A DNA stretch of 61,974 nt, taken from positions 1 through 61,974 of IMG/VR virus record IMGVR_UViG_3300046167_000270; one strand, written 5' to 3'. Origin of the DNA: a virus. Position 1 is the first letter of the stretch. Every line of letters starts with the position of its first letter. The notes below the pieces were generated by a model. The model was not told the origin of the DNA, did no database searches, and was given only the letters and a program-made list of their open reading frames with translations. A program made the position numbers and the translations under genes. Positions 6,881 to 15,120 of the stretch are shown piece by piece.

Positions 6881-7035
6881 TGAGTGATCCAATAAGCTAT
6901 ATGCCTTGGCTGAAGAAAAATGAATGGCAAAGCGATTTATACTACTGCGAAATGTGCAGTGAATTTATGACAGAAGAACATCACAATTTTTGTGATATAT
7001 GCGACAAATGCAGAGACGAATACCCTGAATTATGA
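6880..7035 (+). CDS. small zinc-ribbon protein (51 aa)
   Basis: Contains CEMC near residue 23 and CDICDKC near residue 38, with HH between: a compact Cys-rich zinc-binding site. Probably a small nucleic-acid or RNA-polymerase-binding factor. It overlaps its neighbours on both sides. Confidence 0.55.
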   Translation: MSDPISYMPWLKKNEWQSDLYYCEMCSEFMTEEHHNFCDICDKCRDEYPEL

Positions 7036-7118
7036 GAAAATTAATATGGCAATTATATAATGACAATATGATCAGCGAAGAAGTTGCTCACATGTTATTA
7101 GACAAACACTACGAATAA
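7032..7118 (+). CDS. 28-residue peptide
   Basis: MRKLIWQLYNDNMISEEVAH..., overlapping the previous gene (ATGA). Its last codons form the 5' strand of P1 of the third structured RNA element, so translation of this ORF would compete with RNA folding. Function unknown. Confidence 0.4.
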   Translation: MRKLIWQLYNDNMISEEVAHMLLDKHYE

Positions 7119-7175
7119 TGCCTTACAATTTAAAATAAGGTTAGCTCACACTGGAAACGGTGTGGGCTTTCGTAG
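7109..7175 (+). ncRNA. structured 5' RNA element, copy C
   Basis: P1 CTACGAA (7109-7115) with TTCGTAG (7169-7175). P2 CCTTA (7121-7125) with TAAGG (7136-7140). P3 AGCTCACAC (7143-7151) with GTGTGGGCT (7160-7168). Relative to copy B, the second P1 pair changes from C-G to T-A with pairing kept, and the upper P3 pairs also covary. The ATG at 7178 follows two bases after P1. Confidence 0.72.
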
Positions 7176-7177
7176 GT

Positions 7178-7351
7178 ATGATAGAGAAATTTATGAAAAA
7201 AAGACGATGTTTATCTCATAAAAGATATGTATCGCATAGAATGCAAGAATTGCAAAATGAAATATTCCAAGAAGCAATGGATACTGGTCTTGTAAACTTA
7301 GAAAAAAGAAAACAATTATTAAAATATAAAAACCATTTAAAATTTTTATGA
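7178..7351 (+). CDS. small basic helical protein (57 aa)
   Basis: Start at 7178 (MIEKFMKKRRCLSHKRYVSH) is set by the structured RNA; the in-frame ATG at 7160 lies in the P3 stem. Strongly basic N-terminus; possibly binds nucleic acid. It overlaps the next gene by four bases. Confidence 0.55.
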   Translation: MIEKFMKKRRCLSHKRYVSHRMQELQNEIFQEAMDTGLVNLEKRKQLLKYKNHLKFL

Positions 7352-7488
7352 AAAATTCAGACTGGATATTAAGAAAAAGCCAAGAATGGCTTGATGAAGA
7401 AATAAACTCAAGAGGTTTAAAAAATGAACATGAGTTATACCTAGCTACATTGCATGGGGTGACACATGGTACTAAAGATATAGAGTAA
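7348..7488 (+). CDS. small hypothetical protein (46 aa)
   Basis: MKNSDWILRKSQEWLDEEIN..., helical and charged, overlapping the previous gene by four bases (ATGA) and ending eight bases before the next start. Not recognised. Confidence 0.5.
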   Translation: MKNSDWILRKSQEWLDEEINSRGLKNEHELYLATLHGVTHGTKDIE

Positions 7489-7495
7489 GGGGCAA

Positions 7496-8116
7496 ATGTC
7501 ACACCGAGATTTAAGATATTTAAATAATAATAGAATTATATATCGTAGATATTCTTCAGATATACCTACATCTAGCCATAGCTGGGGTTGGTATTATGCT
7601 GATGGTACTTATGGGTACTATGCTCTATTTAATAATAAAGCTAAAATTAATACTATTAGATCGCTTAAATGGCATTTGTTAACTCTTTGGTATTTAAATC
7701 CGGTCTTAGATAAAAATAAATTTAAAGAACTTGCTGAGTATATAATTTATAAACAAAATGGATTTGTTACTTTCAGCATAGGAAATAAACTTATTAAACA
7801 AGTTGTTGAAGATGTATTTAAACAAGATCTTGATGTACCACCTAAAAATAGATTACGTAAACTAGTATTTAAAGACTCTAGTGGATTATCTACAACTGAA
7901 AAATTACAAATTGTAGGAAAAATAATAGGTCAAGCTAAAGGTATTAAACAAGATGATGTTTATGAAGCTATGCTATACATACATGAACAAGGTAAAATAA
8001 CAATACCTAAGATAGCTAAAGCATTGAAATGTACCGAGCGCACTATCTACAGACACATGAGTGAAGAACTCAAAGAAGAAAAAAAACTTTTAAATAAACA
8101 ATATGAAAAAGTATAA
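7496..8116 (+). CDS. HTH DNA-binding regulator or replication protein (206 aa)
   Basis: The C-terminal ~45 residues form a helix-turn-helix (IPKIAKALKCTERTIYRHM, ~residues 169-187) followed by a basic helix. The N-terminal part (aromatic, with SWGWYYADGTYGYYAL) is unlike any family I recognise. Unusually for this genome the start is preceded by a purine run (TAAGGGGCAA). It sits just upstream of the sigma-factor gene, fitting a regulator or an initiator protein. Confidence 0.6.
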   Translation: MSHRDLRYLNNNRIIYRRYSSDIPTSSHSWGWYYADGTYGYYALFNNKAKINTIRSLKWHLLTLWYLNPVLDKNKFKELAEYIIYKQNGFVTFSIGNKLIKQVVEDVFKQDLDVPPKNRLRKLVFKDSSGLSTTEKLQIVGKIIGQAKGIKQDDVYEAMLYIHEQGKITIPKIAKALKCTERTIYRHMSEELKEEKKLLNKQYEKV

Positions 8117-8142
8117 TATAAAAAACTACATCAGGTATATAG

Positions 8143-8858
8143 ATGATAGAAAAAGATCTATACAAAAACGTAAAAAAGAAAAGATTTGTAGACTACACTC
8201 CAGCAGAACTTAAAGTTATATTTTTACCTTTAGTAGAAAATATATCTAGAAAATTTGCAACTTCACAAGAAGCTTCAGGTGTTATGTCTATTATGGATAT
8301 AATGCAAGAAGGTAAGCTTACAGCTATGTAAAGCAGTAGATAAAATAGATAGAACAAGACTAGTGCAATCTGAAGACGTAGAACAAACTTTAAAATCTTT
8401 TTAGCTAAAAGAATAAGAGGCGGCATACGCAGAGCTATTGACACTAACAGAGGTACAATGCGTATACCAGAACATAAATTAAATGAAATGAGGAAAGATG
8501 GTGGTAAAGATAAAAAATGGTTGCTATGTTTTTTAATAGCATATTTTTAAGTATAGATGCTAATCCATCTGATGAAAATATGGTTTATCAAATACCTGAT
8601 AAATCAGATCCTTACAATGAAACACTGCTTAATGCTTATATAATGAGTTTATTAACTAAACACTTAACTTCTGATGAAGTTTTTGTTTTAAGTAAAAGCT
8701 ATGGCCTTGATGGTAAAAAATGGTCTGCTAATGATATAGCAGCAGGCTTTAGAAATAAAGGTGTATCTGCATATGTAAGAGTATCAGAGTTAAAAAAGCA
8801 AGCAGTAAACAAGTTAATAGATAATGTAGATCACTCGCAAGTGATTGATTATCTGTAA
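8143..8858 (+). CDS. sigma-70-family RNA polymerase sigma factor, frameshifted as given
   Basis: Three reading frames join into one sigma factor. Region 2 is around VENISRKFATSQEAS and the following segment. Region 3 reads RIRGG..., RGTMRIPEHKLNEM, close to RpoD's TIRIPVH. Region 4 is LTSDEVFVLSKSYGLDG with SANDIAAGFRNKG and VRVSELKKQAVNKL as the HTH. One-base indels are needed near 8330, at the T-run near 8398-8402 and at the A-run near 8513. It would direct host RNA polymerase to phage promoters, plausibly the nine-copy motif of this genome. Confidence 0.8.
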
Positions 8859-8888
8859 ATTAACAAATAAATATGTAATTATATATAT

Positions 8889-9440
8889 ATGACAATAAAC
8901 CAAAAATTAACCAAAATTCAAACGAAGTTTAAATCGAAAGAAGAGTAGATTTAACTCATTCGGCAAGTATTATTTCCGATCTGCTGAAGACATCCTAGAA
9001 GCTACAAAACCCTTTTTAAAGGAGTTAGACGTATCAGTTGTAATCAAAGAAGAATTAATTTCTTTGATCCACCTGTTATGCAAGTTACCGCTAGATTATC
9101 TAATGGTAAAGAAGAAACAGGTACAGGTAATACTAAATCTGTTTCAGCTGTAGCTATTGTAGGTGTCGACTTAGATCAGAAAGGCATGCAAATGCCACAA
9201 CGATACGGTGCAGCTAGTTCTTACGGTAAGAAATATGCACTAGGTAATTTGTTTTTAATCGATGATACACAAGACGCTGATGCAACTAATAATCACGGTA
9301 AAAAAGCAGTACAACAAGCTATGAGCTCAGCTCAATTAAAATCTGCTAAAGACTACGTAAAGTCTGGAGGAAAAGTTGACGCAATAAAAGCAAAATATAC
9401 ATTAACAAAAGCTCAAGAGAAAGAATTAGCAACGTTATGA
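8889..9440 (+). CDS. ERF-family single-strand annealing recombinase, frameshifted as given
   Basis: The joined translation contains FGKYYFRSAEDILEATKPFL and later VSAVAIVGVDLDQKGM, MPQRYGAASSYGKKYALGNL and LIDDTQDAD, the core of ERF-type recombinases, which anneal complementary single strands during recombination-dependent replication. One indel lies near 8946-8950 and another near 9055-9062. The stop overlaps the exonuclease start by four bases, the usual annealase-exonuclease pair. The C-terminus is Lys-rich. Confidence 0.75.
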
Positions 9441-10171
9441 AAAACAAAAAAGAAGTATTAGAGAAGCTGAAGGATGATGAACATTACTATGGCGAATATG
9501 GTAGAAACTTTATATCTAACTCAGATATAAGAACACTAATGACAAATCCGCTTGAGTTCAAAAAGCCAACTCCATCAGCTCCTCACTTTCTTATAGGAGG
9601 CTATTTTCACACTGCTATTCTTGAACCAGATAAGATCAAGAATTTTAAAATAGTAGAAGCTAGCTCACGTAATACAAAAGCATACAAAGAAATAACAGAC
9701 GGAGAAGTTTGTTTGTTACAACATGAGGTTGACAAGATCGAAGCGTTAGTTGAAAAGATGATGAACAATAAAGTTTGTCGTGATCTTATACACGCTGAAG
9801 GTAATGAGTTTGAAGTTCCAGGTGTTGCTGAATTAGCAGGCAACTGGTGGAAAGGTAAAGCTGATATTGTTAACCACAGTGAAAAATTAGTTATTGATTT
9901 AAAGACTACTGCAGACTTAGAAAAGTTTCATTGGTCAGCTAAGAAATATAACTATGATTCACAAGCTTTTGTATATAAGAACTTATTTGGCTATGATATG
10001 TTATTCATGGCTATAGATAAGAATACAGGTCAGATCGGTGTATATGATTGCTCAGATAACTTTTATCAAACAGGTTTTGATAAGGTTGAAAAAGCATCTG
10101 AAATATATGATCTGTTCTTTAACAACAAGGATTTCGATCCTAATAATTACTTTATAAATAAAACCCTATAA
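9437..10171 (+). CDS. PD-(D/E)XK exonuclease, RecB/ExoVIII-like (244 aa)
   Basis: The catalytic core is visible as KGKADIVN followed by LVIDLKTT (~residues 138-158), then the helix YDSQAFVYKNLFG. This is the pattern of RecE/Cas4-like nucleases. It probably resects double-strand ends to feed the ERF annealase encoded immediately upstream with overlapping start and stop. Intact reading frame despite broken neighbours. Confidence 0.8.
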   Translation: MKNKKEVLEKLKDDEHYYGEYGRNFISNSDIRTLMTNPLEFKKPTPSAPHFLIGGYFHTAILEPDKIKNFKIVEASSRNTKAYKEITDGEVCLLQHEVDKIEALVEKMMNNKVCRDLIHAEGNEFEVPGVAELAGNWWKGKADIVNHSEKLVIDLKTTADLEKFHWSAKKYNYDSQAFVYKNLFGYDMLFMAIDKNTGQIGVYDCSDNFYQTGFDKVEKASEIYDLFFNNKDFDPNNYFINKTL

Positions 10172-10172
10172 T

Positions 10173-10496
10173 ATGGCAGGAATAGTAAAAGCAAGTATCA
10201 ATTTAAATGCAATTGATAAAAGTCAAAATAATCGAAGGCAAGAAAGGTAAATACCTACCTATTACGATTACAGTTAATGACGAGCCAGATCAGTTTGGTA
10301 ATCAAGGTCCTGTTTGTATAGAGCAGACTAAAGAAGAAAGAGAAGCTAAAGCTGCTAAGACTTATTTAGGTAATGTTAAAGTCTATGGACTAATGGAACA
10401 TTCCCTGAAAAAGTACCTTACGAAGGTGGAGGACTGCTCCACAGACCACAAAATAAACCACAAGCAGTAGCTGCTGATCCAGATCTACCATTTTAA
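10173..10496 (+). CDS. single-stranded DNA-binding protein, frameshifted as given
   Basis: The joined frames read MAGIVKASINLNAID, then KGKYLPITITVND, NVKVY-TNGTFPEKVPYEGG and the C-terminal tip DPDLPF, the acidic-hydrophobic tail typical of SSBs that recruits partners. About 108 codons, shorter than cellular SSB. Indels are needed near 10220 and 10385. It coats single strands during replication and recombination and sits between exonuclease and primase-helicase. Confidence 0.72.
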
Positions 10497-10509
10497 TTAA
10501 ATCAAATAA

Positions 10510-12221
10510 ATGCAAGTCGAAGATAAAGAAATAAATGGTTTCTTAATTGAAACTTTTAATCAGCACGGCTTAGAAGTAGGTAAAACGCAGGGGATTTGTC
10601 CCCTGTGTTCATCTTCTAGGAAACCTGAAAATAAGAAAGCTAAATGCTCTTCTTATGATTGGGAACGTGGTATCGGTACTTGCCATAACTGTGACAAATC
10701 TTTCCAATTACATACGTTTAAACGTAAAGGCAAAGCTGAGCGTGAGTATGTAATGCCTGAAGTAAAACATAAGCCAGTTGAATCTAAAGTTATTGATTGG
10801 TTTAAAACAAGAGGGAATATCTAAACAAACCTTAGATGAGGTTGGTGTAGGTGAAGGTAAAGAGTTTATGCCACAGACCGGTAAACCCGAGAATACTATT
10901 CAGTTTAATTATTATGTAGGTGGAAACCTAACTAATGTTAAATATAGAGATGGTCGTAAAAACTTTAAGCTATATAAAGGAGCTGAAAAAGTATTTTACA
11001 ATATAGACAGTATTGTTGGTCATGATACTTGTGTTATAGTTGAAGGCGAAATGGATGTACTTGCTATACACGAAGCTGGCTACACTCCAGTTGTATCAGT
11101 ACCAAACGGTGCTACGTTAAATACAAACAACCTAGATTATCTAGATAATTGTATTGATTACTTTGAAGATAAGAAAAAGATAATCATTGCAGTTGATGAT
11201 GATCCACCTGGTGTTGCATTGCAACAAGAGCTTATACGTAGGCTTGGTGCTGAGGTTTGTTTTATAACTACGTTTGATGATTGTAAAGATGCTAATGAAT
11301 ACTTAACTAAGCACGGCTCTAAGGAGCTAATGTCACGTATTGAAATAGCACATCCTGTACCTCTTGAAAACGTTACAACATTTAGAGACATCGAAGACGA
11401 AGTTACAGACTTTGTTCGTAATGGTTTTAAACGTGGTTTTCAAATAGGTTTACATAACTTTGATAATATCTTTTCTACTTATACTAAACAGTTTATAACT
11501 GTAACAGGTGTACCTAGTTCAGGTAAATCAGATTTTGTAGATCAAATGTGCGTAGGTTATAATAGAGAGTATGGTTGGAAAACAGCGTTTGCATCTCCTG
11601 AAAACGCGCCTACATATTTACATGCACATAAGTTAATGCGTAAAGTATGGGGTGATATGCCTAATAAAGGCGATATTGGCGGTGATAAATGGAATCAAGT
11701 TGCAAGTCATGTTAATGATAACTTTTTCTTTATTGATATGGAACGTTATACATTAGAGTCAGTATTACGTAAAGGAGCTGAGCTAGTTAAGCGTAAAGGT
11801 ATTAAATGCCTTGTTATTGATCCATATAATAAAGTTAGAGACACTGATTGTCAAACAGAGGATGTTAACCGCTATACAATGGAATACTTAACTAAGATCG
11901 AAACTTTTGCAAAGAAAGTATGATGTATTAGTATTTATTGTTGCACATCCAACTAAGATGTATAAAGGCCAAGATGGTAAAATCGAAGAGCCAACGATGT
12001 ATAATATAAAAGGTGGTGGTGAATGGTATGATGCTAGTTACCACGGCTTATTAGTTCATAGAGACTACGAAAATAAAACAACAAAAGTTAAGGTATTGAA
12101 ATGTAAGTTTCAAAACTTAGGCGAGAACGGAGCTGAAGCCCATTTTACTTGGGAACCAAAGTCTGGTTGCTTTGTTCCACATGAGATGCCTGACTTAGAT
12201 GAAAAAATGCCTTGGGACTAA
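10510..12221 (+). CDS. bifunctional DNA primase-helicase (T7 gp4-like), frameshifted as given
   Basis: Domains in order: zinc ribbon (CPLC ~30 and CHNC ~59), TOPRIM primase (VEGEMDVLAI, then VDDDPPG), and RecA-like hexameric helicase with Walker A GVPSSGKSDF, Walker B-like CLVIDPYNKV and VAHPTKM. Total about 570 codons, matching the family. Two one-base indels, near 10807 (A-run) and 11915, split it into three frames. It unwinds the fork and lays primers for a host polymerase, since no phage polymerase was seen. Confidence 0.85.
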
Positions 12222-12475
12222 AGAAATTTACGTTTGACGAAGTTAAATGGACTAAAGAAGACAAACAAGCTTACAGGTGGTGTGTTAATCACGGAATTAA
12301 AATAGGTGTATTAGCTGCTACACCAGGCTTTGATGTTGGATCTTGGAAAATACGTATCGTTGCAAACAATAAAGAAATGATTAGCCCAGGAGATTATAGT
12401 AGAACAGAAATATATCCTAAAGTATTTGAAATGTATAGACATTATTACAAACTAAATACGAAGGGTAAACGATAA
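12212..12475 (+). CDS. hypothetical protein (about 87 aa)
   Basis: Open frame with an apparent TTG start (12212) overlapping the primase-helicase stop; the true start may be hidden by a nearby indel. The sequence includes KWTKEDKQAYRWCVNHGIKI and GSWKIRIVANNKE. The last codons (LNTKGKR-stop) come from the promoter-like motif at 12447-12477. No family recognised. Confidence 0.5.
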   Translation: MGLKKFTFDEVKWTKEDKQAYRWCVNHGIKIGVLAATPGFDVGSWKIRIVANNKEMISPGDYSRTEIYPKVFEMYRHYYKLNTKGKR

Positions 12476-12477
12476 TA
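12447..12477 (+). promoter_or_regulatory. promoter-like motif, copy 9
   Basis: ACAAACTAAATACGA (12447-12461), nine bases, GATAATA (12471-12477), five bases before the ATG of the thymidylate synthase gene at 12483. The only copy outside the first 6 kb; it probably gives the nucleotide-metabolism genes their own transcript. Confidence 0.78.
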
Positions 12478-12482
12478 AATAT

Positions 12483-13167
12483 ATGAGACAATTAAATTTA
12501 AAAATGCAAATGAAGCTTTTAACTTTTACTATGGTGTTATACCGTATGAAGGTAAAAAGTTTGACAATACAATGGCAATGTTTAATCAAGGCTTTACTAT
12601 TGAAAATCCATTAGATCGTATAATAACCAATGAAGCTAGAAACTTTAATATTGAGTATGCTGAAGCTGAATGGCAATGGTATTTATCAGGTGAGCCTACT
12701 ATAGAAACTCTTGGTAGTATATATGGTAAGATACCTCAGATATGGCAAAAGATGGCTGATGAAAATGGTAAGGTTAACTCTAACTACGGTGCGCAATGGG
12801 AAAGAGGCTGGCAGCTAGATAAAGTTGTAGCTATGTTAAAGAATAATCCTAATACTAGACAAGCTGCAATATCTATATATGATGGCAAAGAAATATCTAG
12901 CTATAAATATGATACGCCTTGTACATACGCTGTACAGTTTACAGTTGTTGATAATAAATTAAATATGTGCGTTACGATGCGATCTAATGATTTGTGGTTT
13001 GGTTTCTGTAATGATCAATATCAATTCAGTAAACTGCAAGAGATGGTCTGTAGACGAACTGATACGAAATGGGTACATACTATCATTTTGCACATAACTT
13101 ACACATATATAATGATAAATTGCCTGAAAAAAATACGTTAACATCAAGAGCTAGAACATATGGATAA
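12483..13167 (+). CDS. thymidylate synthase (ThyA-like), frameshifted as given
   Basis: Makes dTMP from dUMP (or a hydroxymethylated nucleotide). The joined frames show YGAQWERGWQLD, RQAAISIYDG, the catalytic Cys in YDTPCTYAVQF, the substrate loop RSNDLWFGFCNDQYQFSKLQ and the terminal YYHFAHNLHIY. An indel near the start (12486-12490) hides the first ~30 residues, and one near 13045-13075 moves the end out of frame; the restored stop is at 13167, overlapping the next ATG. About 228 residues, short for ThyA. A dNMP hydroxymethylase is the alternative. Confidence 0.78.
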
Positions 13168-14044
13168 AATTAATTATTATTTATACCATATACCGGGTAA
13201 AAAAATAGGTGTTACACGTGATCTTATATCTAGAGTCGTAGACCAACAAGGCTACAGCTTAGACGAAGTAGAAGTTCTAGAACAAAGTACAGATATTGAT
13301 TATATATCTGACCGCGAGTTAGAACTTCAACAGTCTTACGGCTATCGAGTTGACAGACAAAAATATAAAGATCTATATATTAATAAAATAAAATCTAATA
13401 CAATGCACATAAACGCGACAGAGCAGACTTCTACGTTCCCTTGTCCATCTACCAAACTAAAAGGTAGACTAATGGATAACATGGGTAAATCATGGGATAC
13501 GATGCATGGTGAATTTGAAATCAACATGGATACGATTGCTTGGATAATGGATAATGTTAAGACATCCATGTACACTACAGAAAGATCTTACATATATAAC
13601 AAAGCGTTTGCTAAATACTTTCAAGTTAAAAACCACGCTGAAGAAGCTGAAAGATTTCCATTTGGCAAAGATGCTTACCAAGCTTATTTAGATACTTTAA
13701 CAACTAGATATAATAGTAATGGCAACTGGAGATATGACAGCAATGAAAGCGAAAGGTTTCAAAAGATAAGAGACTGGGCAGGCGAAAGAGGTCTTTATAC
13801 TAAAGGCGATACTAAAACACAGTTTTGTAAGTTAATGGAAGAAGCAGGTGAACTAGGTAGAGCAGTACTAAAAGATGATAAAGAAGAGTTTGTAGATGCT
13901 ATTGGCGATATGGTAGTTGTATTAACTAACATGGCTCATCTTGGCGGTACAACAATTGAAAAGTGTATAGACACTGCATACAAGGTTATTTCTAAACGTA
14001 CTGGTAAAATGGTTAACGGAACATTTGTTAAAGATGAAAAGTAA
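13160..14044 (+). CDS. MazG-like pyrophosphohydrolase with GIY-YIG-like N-terminus (294 aa)
   Basis: The C-terminal ~90 residues carry the MazG metal site: EEAGELGRA, then EEFVDAIGDMVVVL. MazG enzymes hydrolyse NTPs/dNTPs to monophosphates, fitting its place among nucleotide-metabolism genes. The first ~65 residues (YYLYHIPGKKIGVTRDLISR ... DRELELQQSYGY) look like a GIY-YIG fold with the Arg and Glu positions present. The middle section is not recognised. The ATG overlaps the thymidylate synthase stop. Confidence 0.7.
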   Translation: MDKINYYLYHIPGKKIGVTRDLISRVVDQQGYSLDEVEVLEQSTDIDYISDRELELQQSYGYRVDRQKYKDLYINKIKSNTMHINATEQTSTFPCPSTKLKGRLMDNMGKSWDTMHGEFEINMDTIAWIMDNVKTSMYTTERSYIYNKAFAKYFQVKNHAEEAERFPFGKDAYQAYLDTLTTRYNSNGNWRYDSNESERFQKIRDWAGERGLYTKGDTKTQFCKLMEEAGELGRAVLKDDKEEFVDAIGDMVVVLTNMAHLGGTTIEKCIDTAYKVISKRTGKMVNGTFVKDEK

Positions 14045-14369
14045 AACTATATTATTCAGAGATCCTGTTGTAGAAAGAGTCTGCGATAAGTTCGTTACAA
14101 GATCAGATGTTGGCTATGCTAAGTATGGTAGAACATTGCACGATGAAAGAACTGGTAGACATAAAGATTTAGCTGGTTACTTAAACGATGTACAAGAAGA
14201 GTTAATGGATGCAATACTGTATATTCAAGCTGCTAAAGAAGAATTAAACGACAGCTCAATAGCTAAGGAAGCTATAGCTGAAGCTAATAAAGCTAGCTTT
14301 AGACCTCCACATCCAAGCCACGCTTCATCAGCTCAATTAGACTGGGACGATGCGATCTCGCCGGTATAG
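14034..14369 (+). CDS. MazG/dNTP diphosphohydrolase-like small protein (111 aa)
   Basis: Start chosen at 14034 (MKSKTILF); 14025 is an in-frame alternative. It contains SDVGYAKYGRTLHDERTG and DLAGYLNDVQEELMDAILYI, a helical EE..D pattern seen in phage dATP/dGTP diphosphohydrolase or MazG-like domains. The C-terminal 40 residues look disordered. It overlaps both neighbours. Assignment is by motif only. Confidence 0.5.
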   Translation: MKSKTILFRDPVVERVCDKFVTRSDVGYAKYGRTLHDERTGRHKDLAGYLNDVQEELMDAILYIQAAKEELNDSSIAKEAIAEANKASFRPPHPSHASSAQLDWDDAISPV

Positions 14370-14802
14370 TAAAAAGAAAGGTCCGGTAAGATCTAAAAAA
14401 GTTAAACATGATGGCATACAGTTTGCGTCAGGTTTAGAAAAACATATGTACATAGCTTTAAAAAAAGCTAAGATAAAAGCACAATATGAGGGACAAACTT
14501 ACGAGCTTGTCCCTTCTTTTAACTTCGATCAAGAAGCTTATGAAAGACAAAGTAATGGTAAAGGTGAGTTCCGTAATCGAGGTAATAAGAAAATACTTAA
14601 TATTAAGTATACACCAGATTTTGTGGGAGATGGCTTTATCATTGAATGCAAAGGACGTGCTAATGAATCTTTTCCCATACGCTGGAAGTTATTTAAAGCT
14701 TATGTACATAAACACTTACCGAACATTACGTTATACAAACCTCAAAATCAAAAGGAATGCGAAGAAACCGTGAACTTAATTCTTGGGAAAAGAAAGATCT
14801 AG
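14350..14802 (+). CDS. endonuclease I-like Holliday junction resolvase (150 aa)
   Basis: Basic N-terminus, then FASGLEKHMYIAL (~residues 26-38), YTPDFVGDGFIIECKGRANE (~93-112) and a terminal beta segment. The E...PDF...ECKG arrangement is that of T7 endonuclease I and DUF1064 nucleases, which cut branched DNA before packaging. Length matches the family. Confidence 0.75.
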   Translation: MRSRRYSKKKGPVRSKKVKHDGIQFASGLEKHMYIALKKAKIKAQYEGQTYELVPSFNFDQEAYERQSNGKGEFRNRGNKKILNIKYTPDFVGDGFIIECKGRANESFPIRWKLFKAYVHKHLPNITLYKPQNQKECEETVNLILGKRKI

Positions 14803-14930
14803 CAAGAAGAAAATATGCTGAACGTCAATTGCAAAAATTTATTGATTGGAGTATAGCATCTAAAGGATATTTAAAATATAAAGAATTAATAGAATATGAA
14901 AGAAAGTACTCTGCTGGAAATGCAGAATAA
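14757..14930 (+). CDS. small basic protein (57 aa)
   Basis: MRRNRELNSWEKKDLARRKY..., helical and highly charged, overlapping the nuclease end by 46 bases and the next gene by 35. No family recognised. The frame is accepted because of its even charge pattern and tight tiling. Confidence 0.45.
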   Translation: MRRNRELNSWEKKDLARRKYAERQLQKFIDWSIASKGYLKYKELIEYERKYSAGNAE

Positions 14931-15120
14931 ATTAAAATCGTTGACCAATGTAGTTCAACATATGATGAATGATAATATGCACTTAAAAGACTTGAGTGTA
15001 GGAACATTAGAAACAGTAAAGCTTATGCCTGGATATGATAAAGCTATAGAATTTCTAAAAAAAGAATTAACAAATAAAAAAGAAAACAAAGATGGAGTTA
15101 AGCAACAAGATACTAAGTGA
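14896..15120 (+). CDS. small helical protein (74 aa)
   Basis: MKESTLLEMQNKLKSLTNVV... forms a probable amphipathic helix pair with a Lys-rich tail. It overlaps the ribonucleotide reductase start by 29 bases. Unknown; possibly an accessory to the reductase by position only. Confidence 0.5.
   Translation: MKESTLLEMQNKLKSLTNVVQHMMNDNMHLKDLSVGTLETVKLMPGYDKAIEFLKKELTNKKENKDGVKQQDTK

Noticed and set aside
8103-8213. Plus-strand ORF of 36 codons overlapping the HTH gene end and the sigma start
   Set aside because: Overlaps the sigma N-terminus by about 70 bases in another frame; Lys/Arg content mirrors the shifted sigma coding sequence.
14486-14773. 95-residue ORF inside the endonuclease gene
   Set aside because: Same strand but alternative frame of a well-supported nuclease with clear motifs.
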